A stretch of DNA of 64,000 nucleotides from Candidatus Neomarinimicrobiota bacterium (GTDB lineage Bacteria; Fidelibacterota; Fidelibacteria; Fidelibacterales; Fidelibacteraceae): the NCBI GenBank assembly GCA_021157965.1, contig JAGGVO010000057.1, forward strand, positions 42,236-106,235, read 5' to 3'. The translations under genes were made by a program, and so were the position numbers. Below the pieces are notes generated by a model, which was not told the origin of the DNA, searched no databases, and saw only the letters and a program-made list of their open reading frames with translations. Positions 54,069-63,842 of the stretch are shown here, piece after piece (the first letter of the stretch is position 1; every line of letters begins with the position of its first letter).

Positions 54069-55046
54069 ATGGCAAAAATCATTTTGGATTTTGAGCGGGA
54101 GCTTTCGGAAATTGAAGCCCAGATCCGGGATTTGAAAGAACGCGAAAAGCTTTACGGTGAAAATTACAGTACACAAATAAGGGTATTGGAAGATGAATTT
54201 GAGGAACTGGCACAAAAAACCTACGCCAATCTGAACCGTTGGCAGAGGGTTCAGTTGGCCAGGCATCCGGACAGGCCCTATACCCTTGATTATATACAAC
54301 ACATCACAGACACCTGGACAGAGCTTCACGGAGACCGCCGATATGCCGATGATCCGGCAATTGTTGGAGGTATTGCCCAGATTGCCGAGACGGGTGTGAT
54401 AATCATAGGTCATCAAAAAGGGCGGAATGTAAAAGAAAATATGATCCGGAATTTCGGCATGCCACAGCCGGAAGGATACCGAAAAGCCCTCCGTTTAATG
54501 AAACTGGCTGAAAAATACAATAAACCTGTCATTACCTTTATTGATACACCCGGTGCATATCCCGGTCTGGGAGCTGAAGAACGGGGACAGGGAGAAGCCA
54601 TAGCCCGGAACCTGTTTGAAATGTCCAGACTGAGCGTTCCCATTCTCAGCATTGTGATTGGGGAAGGGGCCAGTGGCGGAGCCCTGGGGATTGGTGTGGC
54701 AGACCGCCTTGTAATGCTGGAACACACCTGGTATTCGGTCATCACACCGGAAGGTTGTGCATCTATTCTCTTCCGGGATGCCTCCCGGGCACCACTGGCT
54801 GCCGAAGCCATGAAGGTAACTGCTCAGGATCTTTTTGATATGGGAATTGCAGACCGGGTGGTCCCCGAACCACTGGGCGGAGCCCACCGGAATCCCCGGA
54901 AAATGGCTGAGATTCTGAAAGATGTCATTCTGGATGAACTTCAACAATTAAAAAAATTTACACGGGAAGAATTACTGGAAAAACGGCTGGATAAATACAG
55001 CCGGGTCGGTATTTACGATGAAAGCAAAACACAGGGGGAACCATGA
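54069..55046 (+). CDS. accA: Acetyl-CoA carboxylase carboxyltransferase subunit alpha
   Basis: A 325-residue subunit that, with AccD, transfers CO2 from biotin to acetyl-CoA in the first step of fatty-acid synthesis. The N-terminal helices (ILDFERELSEIEAQIRDL), GGIAQI, FIDTPGAYPGLGAEERGQ and GEGASGGALGIGV are standard. Length is normal. An AGGTAGGG site precedes the ATG at 54069. accD is not in the window. The stop overlaps the next gene by an ATGA. Confidence 0.97.
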   Translation: MAKIILDFERELSEIEAQIRDLKEREKLYGENYSTQIRVLEDEFEELAQKTYANLNRWQRVQLARHPDRPYTLDYIQHITDTWTELHGDRRYADDPAIVGGIAQIAETGVIIIGHQKGRNVKENMIRNFGMPQPEGYRKALRLMKLAEKYNKPVITFIDTPGAYPGLGAEERGQGEAIARNLFEMSRLSVPILSIVIGEGASGGALGIGVADRLVMLEHTWYSVITPEGCASILFRDASRAPLAAEAMKVTAQDLFDMGIADRVVPEPLGGAHRNPRKMAEILKDVILDELQQLKKFTREELLEKRLDKYSRVGIYDESKTQGEP

Positions 55047-56371
55047 AAAATACGTATCTTTTGAAAGGATTCTTGCTCTTATTGATGCTGGGCGGATACT
55101 GTTTGGCAGAAGGGAAGATACCCGCTTCCGATGCCAAATCCGGCTGGAATGTTGGCGGTGTACCGGCTGTTGCCTACAGCACCGATACCGGCTTCCGTTA
55201 CGGAATTATCCTAAACCTTTTTAATTACGGCGATGGAAGCATGTATCCGGATTACCGCTATTCCATTTACGGGGAATGGTCGAGGACAACCAAAGGAAGC
55301 GGGACCAACCAGATCTTTTTTGATTCAAAATACCTTTTGCCCCACGGTATCCGTGTGACGGCCGAAATCAATTATTTAACCGAAAAAGCCCTGGATTTCT
55401 ATGGGTTTAACGGTATTGAATCAACCTTTGAAGAATCCTATGTAGATGATGACCCGGCCAATTCGGCATACATTTCCCGGGTCTATTACCGTCATGAACG
55501 AAAGCTTTTCAGGGTGACATCTGACTTTCAGGGTCAGATGATGCACAAGAATCTCCGCTGGCTGGCCGGTTTCGGTTATTTTGGTCATGATATTGGACCT
55601 GTGGACATTGAATCCCTGAATGAAGGACAGGATGACGCAGACAAGCTACCGGACGTAGACGGACTTTACGACAAATATGTCCGGTGGGGCATCATCCCGG
55701 CCAATCAGGCAGATGGCGGCGCCACAAGCTTCCTTAAGCTCGGAGTCATCTACGACAGCCGGGATAATGAAGCCAATCCCATGCAGGGTATATGGACCGA
55801 GGGTTTTCTCGTAGCAGCACCTTCCCTGCTGGGTAATAACGAAGGAGATTATACACTGCTCAGCCTTACCCACCGCCAGTATTTTACATTGATTCCCCGG
55901 GATCTTTCCCTTGCCCTCCGCTTGGGATATCAGGGAAAACTCAGTGGAGATATCCCCTTTTATATGCTTCCCTACTATATCAACTCTTACCAGACCCGTG
56001 ATGCCTTTGGCGGCGCTAAAACCATTCGGGGCATTTTCCGGAATCGCCTGGTAGGGGATGCCGTGGCTTTCGGCAATGCCGAACTCCGGTGGAAATTCAC
56101 CTATTTCACACTTTTAAATCAAAATTTCTACCTGGCCCTGAACACATTTCTGGATGGTGGTATAGTGACAAATCGCTGGGATTACGACCAAGGCGGAGTT
56201 CCCGATACGGAAAAAATCGCCGTTCAGGACGATCAACTCCATCTCGCTTACGGCGGTGGTTTCCGGATTGCCATGAATGAGAATTTTATTGTCGCCGTGG
56301 ATTACGGACGGGCTGCCGATGAAAATGACGGGAACGGGGGACTCTATATTGGATTAGGATACTTATTTTAA
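55043..56371 (+). CDS. Omp85-superfamily surface-antigen-like outer-membrane protein
   Basis: A 442-residue outer-membrane protein. Signal peptide of about 22 residues (ending CLAEGK), then a barrel of the bacterial surface antigen (BamA/TamA C-terminal) type without POTRA domains. AKTIRGIFRNRLVGDAV holds the RGxx motif of the barrel lid loop, followed by FGNAELRWKF. The last strand ends in Phe (YIGLGYLF). Function is unknown; short Omp85 relatives may assemble or translocate proteins. It begins in the accA stop (ATGA) after GGGGGA. Confidence 0.85.
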   Translation: MKNTYLLKGFLLLLMLGGYCLAEGKIPASDAKSGWNVGGVPAVAYSTDTGFRYGIILNLFNYGDGSMYPDYRYSIYGEWSRTTKGSGTNQIFFDSKYLLPHGIRVTAEINYLTEKALDFYGFNGIESTFEESYVDDDPANSAYISRVYYRHERKLFRVTSDFQGQMMHKNLRWLAGFGYFGHDIGPVDIESLNEGQDDADKLPDVDGLYDKYVRWGIIPANQADGGATSFLKLGVIYDSRDNEANPMQGIWTEGFLVAAPSLLGNNEGDYTLLSLTHRQYFTLIPRDLSLALRLGYQGKLSGDIPFYMLPYYINSYQTRDAFGGAKTIRGIFRNRLVGDAVAFGNAELRWKFTYFTLLNQNFYLALNTFLDGGIVTNRWDYDQGGVPDTEKIAVQDDQLHLAYGGGFRIAMNENFIVAVDYGRAADENDGNGGLYIGLGYLF

Positions 56372-56414
56372 ATAACAAATTAAGTTGTGAGTTTGAAATT
56401 TGCAAAGGAGAGAA

Positions 56415-58208
56415 ATGAAAACAATTCCGGAAGTCATTTGGGAACAGATACAAACTCAGCAGAGTCGGCCGGCGGTTTATCAGAAATTTGACGGTTCGAC
56501 ATACGAATCCATAAGTTATGATCAACTGGGAAATATCATCGTTCGAATGACCTCATTTTTAAAAGAAAAAGGGGTTAAAACAGGGGATAAGATTGCGCTT
56601 CTGAGCGGGAACCGTTTTGAATGGCCGGTCATTGATCTGGCCATTCAAAGTATCGGCGCGGTGCTTGTTCCCCTTTATACAAGTCTGAGCAGTGAACACG
56701 CAAAAAGTCTGCTCCTCCATTCTGAAGCCAAGGCACTCTTCGTAGAAAATCGGGATCTTCTGGAACCTCACGAAGCAATGCTGAAAGAGTTGGGAATCGC
56801 ACTCTATTCCATCGACCGAATCCGGGATGATATCCCTCATCTTCGCTGGCTCAGACTTTCAAAGGCGGATATGGATGAACGGGTGGCTTATCTGGAAAGC
56901 ATTACCAAACTGAATCCTGATACCGTTATTGCCATCAATTATACCAGCGGGACCACCGGAGAACCCAAGGGTGTTTTGATGACACACCGGAATATTGTCA
57001 CCGATGCTTTTTCCGCCATCCGGTCTCTTCCCATTTATCCTTCAGACCGTTTCCTCAGCTTTTTACCTCTGAGCCATGCCTTCGAACGCATGGCCGGGTA
57101 TTATTGTCCACTCTTTGTCGGCGCACAGATTGCCTATGCAGAAAGCATTGCTACCGTGATTGACAATGCCAAAGAAATTCATCCTACTATTATTAATACC
57201 GTCCCGCGACTTTTGGAAAAACTCTATGAAAAACTCCAGGGGAAAATTGCCGGAATGTCGGAAATGAAACGGACTCTTTTCAAATTGGCCATGGCTCAGG
57301 GCAGCAAACATTTCAGGCATACACAGGGTGAGATCCCATACAGTGTGGCCGACCGCCTGAAAGACAGGATTTACAATACACTGGTATACAAAAATATCCT
57401 GGCAGCCGTCAGTCCGCGTCTCCGCATGTTTATCTCAGGCGGAGCTCCCCTGACGCCGGAAATCGGCGATTTTCTCCGGTCTATCCGCCTGAGTGTCATT
57501 GAGGGATACGGCTTAACGGAAACGTCGCCAATTATCGCCCTGAACAAACCGGAAGCAAACCGGTCCGGTTCAGTGGGGCAGCCCATTGACTGCAATGAAG
57601 TGAAAATCTCCGAAGAAGGAGAAATTCTGGTCAGGGGTGATAACGTGACACAAGGATATTATAAAGACCCGGTTTTAACGGAAGAAGCCATCAACAAGGA
57701 GGGATGGTTTCAAACCGGTGATTTGGGCACACTGGATGAAGATCAATTTCTGTATATCACCGGACGTGTGAAGAACCTCATGGTCACCAGCGGCGGAAAA
57801 AACATCTCTCCCCAGCCCCTTGAAAACGCATTATTGACCAGTTCATGGATCGAGCAGGTTATGGTGACGGGCAACGGCCGGAATTTTGTAAGCGCCTTGA
57901 TTGTTCCTTCGTATGAAACCCTCTCTGAATACTGCAAAAAACAGGGGAAACCCATTCTCCCGCTGGAGAAGGCTGCAAAAGATCCGGAAATATTCCAGAT
58001 TATAAAGAAAGAAGTTGAAGACCGGATGAAACCCTTTTCACGGTATGAACAGGTAAGAAAATTCACCCTGCTTCCCGAACCATTCAGTTTGGAAAAAAAC
58101 GAACTTACGCCCACTTTGAAAGTCAAACGGCAGGTTGTGGAATCCCGATATGCCACCTTAATCAATGAGATGTACTCCTCAGGATCCACTGATTATTCTG
58201 TGCAATGA
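56415..58208 (+). CDS. Long-chain acyl-CoA synthetase (AMP-forming)
   Basis: A 597-residue ligase that activates fatty acids with ATP and CoA. The start is the ATG at 56415, with AAAGGAG ideally placed; a TTG at 56400 is unlikely. YTSGTTGEPKGVLMTH binds ATP, EGYGLTETSP and GWFQTGDLG are adenylate motifs, and GRVKNLMVTSGGKNISP is the hinge with the catalytic Lys region. It is close to eukaryote-like FAA1/FadD-15-type ligases of FCB bacteria by its length and motifs. It may handle exogenous or recycled lipids. Confidence 0.93.
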   Translation: MKTIPEVIWEQIQTQQSRPAVYQKFDGSTYESISYDQLGNIIVRMTSFLKEKGVKTGDKIALLSGNRFEWPVIDLAIQSIGAVLVPLYTSLSSEHAKSLLLHSEAKALFVENRDLLEPHEAMLKELGIALYSIDRIRDDIPHLRWLRLSKADMDERVAYLESITKLNPDTVIAINYTSGTTGEPKGVLMTHRNIVTDAFSAIRSLPIYPSDRFLSFLPLSHAFERMAGYYCPLFVGAQIAYAESIATVIDNAKEIHPTIINTVPRLLEKLYEKLQGKIAGMSEMKRTLFKLAMAQGSKHFRHTQGEIPYSVADRLKDRIYNTLVYKNILAAVSPRLRMFISGGAPLTPEIGDFLRSIRLSVIEGYGLTETSPIIALNKPEANRSGSVGQPIDCNEVKISEEGEILVRGDNVTQGYYKDPVLTEEAINKEGWFQTGDLGTLDEDQFLYITGRVKNLMVTSGGKNISPQPLENALLTSSWIEQVMVTGNGRNFVSALIVPSYETLSEYCKKQGKPILPLEKAAKDPEIFQIIKKEVEDRMKPFSRYEQVRKFTLLPEPFSLEKNELTPTLKVKRQVVESRYATLINEMYSSGSTDYSVQ

Positions 58209-58305
58209 ATGAAGAAATTTTTAAATTTATAATAAGCTCCGGAAACAAAGAGATTCTGGAGACTTTATGTGTAAAAACAACAAATAAACGAACTTTGAGG
58301 TATCT

Positions 58306-59058
58306 ATGTCCGGTCATTCGAAATGGGCAAATATCAAACACCGGAAGGCGGCCCAGGACGCCAAGCGGGCAAAAATCTGGACAAAACTGCTGAAAGAGAT
58401 CACCATCGCCGCCCGTGAAGGCGGAGGAGACGAGAATGCGAATCCCCGACTGCGAACCGCCCTGTTAAAAGCCCGTGCAAACAATGTCCCCAATGATACA
58501 ATTCTTCGTGCCGTCAAAAAAGGTACAGGTGAACTGGAGGGGGTTCATTATGAGGAAATCACTTATGAAGGATATGGTCCGGGGGGAGTGGCTCTCCTTC
58601 TGGAAGCTGTAACAGACAACAAACAGCGAACTGTTTCGGAAATTCGCCATATTCTGAGCAAACACGGGGGAAATCTGGGGGAAAACGGATCGGTTGCCTG
58701 GAATTTCACCCGCAAAGGTGTTATCCTGATACCGGCGGAAGGTGTGGATGAAGATGAATTGATGATGGATGTTTTGGAAGCCGGAGCCGAGGACATGAAG
58801 CGGGATGGTGATTATTTTGAAATCACGACAGACCCATCTCCCTTTAACAACATCCATGAAATTCTGGAAAAAAAATATCCAATCGAAAGTGCGGAAATCT
58901 CCCGGGTCCCCGGTACAACGGTAAAAATTGAAGATAAACAAACAGCGGAAAAATTTTTGAAACTCTATGATCTCCTGGAAGATCACGATGACATCCAAAA
59001 CATCTGGGATAATTCGGATATCCCGGAAGAGATCATGAACAAAGTGGAGAATGAGTGA
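58306..59058 (+). CDS. yebC: YebC/PmpR-family protein (TACO1-like)
   Basis: A 250-residue protein. The opening MSGHSKWANIKHRKAAQDAK is the family signature, followed by the three standard domains. Family members are annotated as transcription regulators, and some help ribosomes pass polyproline stretches. TTTGAGG precedes the ATG at 58306. The stop overlaps the ruvC start, an arrangement found in many bacteria. Confidence 0.96.
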   Translation: MSGHSKWANIKHRKAAQDAKRAKIWTKLLKEITIAAREGGGDENANPRLRTALLKARANNVPNDTILRAVKKGTGELEGVHYEEITYEGYGPGGVALLLEAVTDNKQRTVSEIRHILSKHGGNLGENGSVAWNFTRKGVILIPAEGVDEDELMMDVLEAGAEDMKRDGDYFEITTDPSPFNNIHEILEKKYPIESAEISRVPGTTVKIEDKQTAEKFLKLYDLLEDHDDIQNIWDNSDIPEEIMNKVENE

Positions 59059-59570
59059 TTTTACTCGGCATAGATCCGGGATTGAACACCACCGGATACG
59101 GATTAATAGACTATAACCCCCATCATACCCAGTTTATTGCCGCCGGCGTGATCAAGAACAGCCGGATGATGATTTTTCCAGACAAATTACACCATCTTTA
59201 CCGGGAGCTGGGGGATATTATCCGACATTACAAGCCCGAACTGGTTATTATAGAAGAAACTTATTCCAATCGGAATCCCCGTACTTCCCTTCTTTTGGGA
59301 CATGCCCGGGGTGTTTTGATGGTAGCCGCCCGGAATCTGGAGGTTCCCGTCATTGAATACGCTTCCCGTTATATTAAAAAGGCATTGACGGGAAACGGTG
59401 GTGCTTCCAAAGAACAAGTCCGGTATATGGTTATGAAACTGTTGAAACTGGTAAATCTCCCCCCGGAAATGGATACGTCCGATGCTTTGGCTATCGCCCT
59501 GACCCATTGCCATCATATGAAATACGAGTCCCTGCTGTATCCGGACAAAAAGCAAAGGAGAACCCGATGA
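59055..59570 (+). CDS. ruvC: Holliday junction resolvase
   Basis: A 171-residue RNase H-fold endonuclease that resolves Holliday junctions. The acidic active site is readable: Asp in GIDPGLNTTG, Glu in VIIEETYSNRN, and Asp residues in DTSDALAIALTH. The start is GTG at 59055, overlapping the yebC stop. The C-terminus is basic. It precedes ruvA directly; ruvB is not in the window. Confidence 0.96.
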   Translation: MILLGIDPGLNTTGYGLIDYNPHHTQFIAAGVIKNSRMMIFPDKLHHLYRELGDIIRHYKPELVIIEETYSNRNPRTSLLLGHARGVLMVAARNLEVPVIEYASRYIKKALTGNGGASKEQVRYMVMKLLKLVNLPPEMDTSDALAIALTHCHHMKYESLLYPDKKQRRTR

Positions 59571-60163
59571 TATCAAGTCTCCGGGGCATTCTAACAGAAA
59601 AACATCCCGACATGGCCGTCATTCAGGCAGGACCGGTCGGTATTGATGTTCATATCACACTGAACACCTACGAATCCCTGCCGGAGACAGGTGAATCCTG
59701 CCAGTTATATACCTACCTCCATGTCCGGGAGGATATTCTGAATCTCTACGGCTTTGCCGATCCTGAAGAAAAGAATCTCTTTTTAAAACTGATATCCCTA
59801 AACGGAATCGGCCCCCGCAATGCCCAAAGCATGCTATCGGGCATCAAAGCAGATGAATTCCGCCGGTGTATTCTGTCGGGAGATATTAAAAGCCTGATAA
59901 AGATTCCCGGAGTGGGTGAAAAAAAGGCACGACGAATCATCATTGAACTAAAAGAAAAACTTTCAGAGGAAGAATTAGCGGAAATGACCGGTTCAGCGCC
60001 GGCCGGACCCATGGAGCAACGGGTGGAAGAAGCCCTTGCAGGGCTGGAAACGCTGGGTTTCCGAAAAACAGATGTGCTGAAAGCGGTGAAACATTTTGCT
60101 TTGGAAAATCCCGAGGCGGAAACAGATACAATTATCCGGCATATTTTGAAAAATAAAAAATAA
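59567..60163 (+). CDS. ruvA: Holliday junction DNA-binding subunit
   Basis: A 198-residue protein that binds four-way junctions and loads RuvB. The start is the ATG at 59567 (MISSLRGILTEK), in an ATGA with the ruvC stop and after AAAGGAG; a longer frame runs back into ruvC. Domain I is an OB fold, domain II has the helix-hairpin-helix motifs LNGIGPRNAQSML and IPGVGEKKARRI, and the C-terminal three-helix domain III (VEEALAGLETLGFRKTDV) contacts RuvB. Length is normal. Confidence 0.96.
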   Translation: MISSLRGILTEKHPDMAVIQAGPVGIDVHITLNTYESLPETGESCQLYTYLHVREDILNLYGFADPEEKNLFLKLISLNGIGPRNAQSMLSGIKADEFRRCILSGDIKSLIKIPGVGEKKARRIIIELKEKLSEEELAEMTGSAPAGPMEQRVEEALAGLETLGFRKTDVLKAVKHFALENPEAETDTIIRHILKNKK

Positions 60164-60239
60164 TAATCGATTATTTTCCACATTTACCTGCATTTGTTCA
60201 TTGATATGGTTAAAAAAACACTAATTTTCAGGAGGTCCC

Positions 60240-61316
60240 ATGCACAAAAAACTCTTTATTCCAGGACCGGTTGATGTAAGACCGGAAGTTCTTAAAGCCA
60301 TGGGTACGCCCATGATCGGTCACAGAACCAAGGACGCCACCGAACTTCAGAAACGGGTATCGGAAAAGGTTGCAAAAGTCTTTATGACAAAGAATCCCAT
60401 TCTCTTATCAACCACATCCGGTACAGGCTTAATGGAGGGATCCATCCGGTCTCTCACGGCAAAAAAAGCGGTTGTCTTTTCCGTAGGAGCATTCGGAAAC
60501 CGGTGGGCGAAACTGGCAGAATGTAACAACGTCCCCGTAGACCTGGTCCGGACGGAATGGGGGCACCCGACCACACCGGAAATTGTGGATGAATATTTAT
60601 CAACCGGGAAATACGATGTTTTTACGATCACACATAACGAAACATCCACCGGTTTGATGAATCCCGTGAAAGAAATTGCCGAAATCCGGAAAAAGTATCC
60701 GGATGTTTTATGGCTGATGGATGCCGTTTCTTCAATGGGCGGTACACCCATTCCCGTGGATGAGCTGGGTGTGGATGTGTGTATCACTTCCACACAAAAA
60801 GCGATTGGCCTTCCTCCGGGATTTTCCATGTGCTCAGCCAGCGAACGGGCACTGGAACACGGCAAACAGGTTAAATACCGGGGGGGATATCTGGATTTAC
60901 TGGATCTATACAAATATATTTTGAAAAAACCCTATCAATATCCCTCCACACCTTCTCTGAGCCATATGTTTGCTTTGGATATTCAACTGGATTACATCCT
61001 GAATGAAGAAGGACTCGAAAACCGTTTTGCCCGGCATCTGAAAATGGCTGAACGGACCCGGGCCTGGGCACAGGAACATTTTGAGCTTTTTCCGGTGGAA
61101 GCGTATGCGTCCAACACGGTAACCTGTATAAAAAACACCAAGGGTATTTCCGTCAAAGAGCTAAATGCCAAACTGGGTGAAAAGGGTTACCAAATCTCCA
61201 ATGGTTATGGTGATTTGAAGGAAAAAACTTTCCGCATCGCTCACATGGCAGACCGGCAACCCGAAGAGCTGGAAACCCTGTTAGAGCTTATTGACGAAAT
61301 CATACCGACCCTATAA
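60240..61316 (+). CDS. Class V aminotransferase (alanine-glyoxylate/serine-pyruvate type)
   Basis: A 358-residue PLP enzyme. The opening LFIPGPVDVRPEVLKAMG and HNETSTGLMNPV are typical. The PLP lysine is in ITSTQKAIGLPPGF. Likely donors are serine or alanine and the acceptor glyoxylate or pyruvate; it could act in glycine/serine metabolism. A perfect AGGAGGT lies 6 bases before the ATG. It is followed by a strong terminator and seems to be its own unit, 76 bases after ruvA. Confidence 0.9.
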   Translation: MHKKLFIPGPVDVRPEVLKAMGTPMIGHRTKDATELQKRVSEKVAKVFMTKNPILLSTTSGTGLMEGSIRSLTAKKAVVFSVGAFGNRWAKLAECNNVPVDLVRTEWGHPTTPEIVDEYLSTGKYDVFTITHNETSTGLMNPVKEIAEIRKKYPDVLWLMDAVSSMGGTPIPVDELGVDVCITSTQKAIGLPPGFSMCSASERALEHGKQVKYRGGYLDLLDLYKYILKKPYQYPSTPSLSHMFALDIQLDYILNEEGLENRFARHLKMAERTRAWAQEHFELFPVEAYASNTVTCIKNTKGISVKELNAKLGEKGYQISNGYGDLKEKTFRIAHMADRQPEELETLLELIDEIIPTL

Positions 61317-61342
61317 TATTCATTACAATCCTCTCTTACATG

Positions 61343-61370
61343 AAAAAAGCCCGTTTAAACGGGCTTTTTT
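61343..61370. terminator. Bidirectional intrinsic terminator between the aminotransferase and ribH
   Basis: GCCCGTTTAAACGGGC (61349-61364) is a perfect palindrome with an A-run on the left and T-run on the right. It can end the plus-strand aminotransferase gene and the minus-strand riboflavin operon. The 138 bases from here to ribH hold nothing I recognise. Confidence 0.88.
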
Positions 61371-61508
61371 TATTCCTTAAAGTTCCACGGGCGGAAGTCC
61401 GTAGTATCACCCCTCCATACCCTCGTGCCCACAAATTCCCATGATTAAGGTCCGGAAAATCCTTTCTCTTGCTCTTGACTGAAGTTTGGGGTGATGGATA
61501 TTCGTCGC

Positions 61509-61973
61509 TTATATTTCTTTCAGCAAATTCACCATTTCAATCAGGTTCAATGCGGCGGTCCAGCCTTTGTTACCTGCTTTTGTGCCGGCCCGTTCCAGAG
61601 CCTGTTCGATGGAATCGGTAGTAATAATCCCGAAAATTACCGGCACATCGGATTCCATGGATAGCCGGGCAACACCTTTGGAAGATTCGGCTGTTACCAC
61701 ATCAAAATGGGGTGTCGCACCGCGGATTACAGCCCCAAGGCAGAGAATTCCATCGTACTTTCCTGATTGGGCAACGGATTTGGCCACACGGGGAATTTCC
61801 ATGGCTCCGGGGACCCAATGGATTGCAATATCTTCTTCACTGGCGCCATGCCGTTTCAGACAGTCTACAGCACCCTCCGTCAGTTCCTTTGTAATCATGT
61901 CGTTAAATCGGCTGACCACAATCGCTGTCTTGATTTTCTCAGCAGATAAATGTCCTTCAATGATTTTTACCAT
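61509..61973 (-). CDS. ribH: 6,7-dimethyl-8-ribityllumazine synthase
   Basis: A 154-residue enzyme that joins the ribityl-uracil and the butanone phosphate in riboflavin synthesis. Motifs [32 protein letters not shown] and the C-terminal [19 protein letters not shown] are diagnostic. AGAAGGTG precedes the ATG, one base after the ribBA stop. Last gene of the operon. Confidence 0.97.
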   Translation of the reverse strand: MVKIIEGHLSAEKIKTAIVVSRFNDMITKELTEGAVDCLKRHGASEEDIAIHWVPGAMEIPRVAKSVAQSGKYDGILCLGAVIRGATPHFDVVTAESSKGVARLSMESDVPVIFGIITTDSIEQALERAGTKAGNKGWTAALNLIEMVNLLKEI

Positions 61974-61974
61974 A

Positions 61975-63186
61975 TTACACCTTCTTTGTGTTTAAAATAA
62001 TGTGTCCCATTTTATCACGTTTTGTTTTCAAATATTTTTCATTAACCGGATTGGGGGCGATTTCAATGGGAATCCTTTCCACAATTTCCAAACCATGGCC
62101 CTGCAATCCAACAATCTTTTTGGGATTGTTAGTCAGAAGTCTGATTTTCCTGACGCCCAAATCGTGTAAAATCCGGGCACCCATCCCATAATCCCTCAGG
62201 TCCGGTAAAAAACCCAGTTTGATATTTGCCTCTACCGTATCCAGACCCTGGTCCTGCAATTCATAGGCATTGATTTTATGCCGAAGGCCGATTCCCCGAC
62301 CTTCCTGCCGGAGGTAGAGAATCACGCCCCGCTTGTTTTGTGCGATCATCCGCATGGATTCGTCAAGCTGGTCACCACAATCGCAACGGAGCGATCCGAA
62401 CACGTCACCGGTCAGGCATTCCGAGTGAATACGGACCATCACCGGTTCACCGTTGGTAATATCCCCCATTGTGAGGGCAACATGTTCCTTGTTCTCCAAA
62501 TGATCCACATAGATGGAAATATCAAATTTTCCATATTTTGTCGGGAGGGTCGCCTGGCTGATCCGTTCAATATAGCATTCATCCGTCCGCCGGTAGGCAA
62601 TCAATTCTTCCACTGTAATCATCCGGATGCCAAATTTCCGGGCGATGCGTTCAAGGGCTTCACCCCGGGCCATTTCGCCATCATCATCCATGATCTCGCA
62701 CATGACACTCACCGGAGTAAGTCCGGCCATTTTCATCAAATCCACCGAGGCTTCAGTATGTCCTGCCCGTCGCAACACACCGCCCTGGCGGGCAATGATG
62801 GGAAAAATGTGTCCCGGACGCCCCAGGTCTTCCGCATGAGTATCAGGATCTGCCAGCGCTTTAATTGTTGCCGCACGGTCAAAGGCTGAGATGCCGGTAG
62901 TCGTTCCCTTTACATAATCCACACTGACGGTAAAACAGGTACTGTGAAGAGCTGTATTTTCCGTCACCATGGGCTCAAGATCCAGTTCACGGGCCCGGGC
63001 TTCTGTGAGTCCTACACAAATCAATCCCCGGCCGTGTATAGCCATAAAATTGACGGCATCCGGGGTAATTTTTTCTGCGGCAATGATAAAATCCCCTTCA
63101 TTTTCCCGTTTTTCATCATCGACCACAATGACGAATTTCCCCTTTTGAATATCCTCAACCGCCTTTTTCACTTCTTTAAAATCCAT
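61975..63186 (-). CDS. ribBA: Bifunctional DHBP synthase / GTP cyclohydrolase II
   Basis: A 403-residue fusion. The N-terminal half makes 3,4-dihydroxy-2-butanone 4-phosphate ([24 protein letters not shown]); the C-terminal half opens the GTP ring ([20 protein letters not shown] with the zinc cysteines, [10 protein letters not shown]). Both active sites look complete, so it starts both branches of riboflavin synthesis. AAGGA precedes the ATG; 8 bases separate it from ribE. Confidence 0.97.
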   Translation of the reverse strand: MDFKEVKKAVEDIQKGKFVIVVDDEKRENEGDFIIAAEKITPDAVNFMAIHGRGLICVGLTEARARELDLEPMVTENTALHSTCFTVSVDYVKGTTTGISAFDRAATIKALADPDTHAEDLGRPGHIFPIIARQGGVLRRAGHTEASVDLMKMAGLTPVSVMCEIMDDDGEMARGEALERIARKFGIRMITVEELIAYRRTDECYIERISQATLPTKYGKFDISIYVDHLENKEHVALTMGDITNGEPVMVRIHSECLTGDVFGSLRCDCGDQLDESMRMIAQNKRGVILYLRQEGRGIGLRHKINAYELQDQGLDTVEANIKLGFLPDLRDYGMGARILHDLGVRKIRLLTNNPKKIVGLQGHGLEIVERIPIEIAPNPVNEKYLKTKRDKMGHIILNTKKV

Positions 63187-63194
63187 GGTATTCC

Positions 63195-63842
63195 TTATGT
63201 CTTTTTATATCCCCAGCTTGTGATTTTTTTTTCCAGGGGAGTTTCATTCTCTGAATTCCCGGAGAGTTGCCGTGCCACATATTTGGCCAGGATATCCACC
63301 TCGATATTGACATAATCCCCGGTTTTTTTCAATCCCAGGTGGGTATCTTTCAGGGTCAGGGGAATCACTGCCACAGAAACAAACCTTCCGGCACATTCCG
63401 CCACCGTCAGGCTGATACCGTTAATGGCGACAGACCCTTTGACGGCAATATAACGTCTTAAATTTTCCGGGATCTCCAGCGTGATCACGGCTGAATTTCC
63501 CTTTTTTTCAATGGAGGATATGGGAGCGATCCCGTCCACGTGTCCCTGGACAAAGTGTCCGCCAAAGCGACTGTTTGCCGCCATGGCCCGCTCCAGATTC
63601 ACCCGCGAACCGGGACGAAAGAAAGCCAGGGTCGTCTTTCGGATGGTTTCCTGAACCGCCTGGGCCGTAAAGCCATCTTTCAACACTGACACCACGCTCA
63701 GGCATGTTCCATCCACGGCAATGCTGTCCCCGATTTTTAAGTCTTCCAGGACCTTTTGGGCGGCAATTTCAAAGAATTTGCCCTCGGTATTATCCTTCAC
63801 CCGTCGGATAGTTCCCACCTCTTCAATCAGTCCTGTAAACAT
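63195..63842 (-). CDS. ribE: Riboflavin synthase alpha chain
   Basis: A 215-residue trimeric enzyme that dismutates two lumazines to riboflavin. The duplicated barrel is visible: [12 protein letters not shown] starts the first half, [14 protein letters not shown] the second. [14 protein letters not shown] and [13 protein letters not shown] are matching sites in each half. GGGAGG precedes the ATG at 63842, which lies within the end of ribD. Confidence 0.97.
   Translation of the reverse strand: MFTGLIEEVGTIRRVKDNTEGKFFEIAAQKVLEDLKIGDSIAVDGTCLSVVSVLKDGFTAQAVQETIRKTTLAFFRPGSRVNLERAMAANSRFGGHFVQGHVDGIAPISSIEKKGNSAVITLEIPENLRRYIAVKGSVAINGISLTVAECAGRFVSVAVIPLTLKDTHLGLKKTGDYVNIEVDILAKYVARQLSGNSENETPLEKKITSWGYKKT

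Noticed and set aside
60162..60175. AATAATCGATTATT palindrome after ruvA as a terminator
   Set aside because: AT-only stem without a GC core; too weak to call.
61371..61508. Possible small RNA or riboswitch before ribH
   Set aside because: It is downstream of ribH on its strand and no FMN-riboswitch-like folding pattern was recognised.
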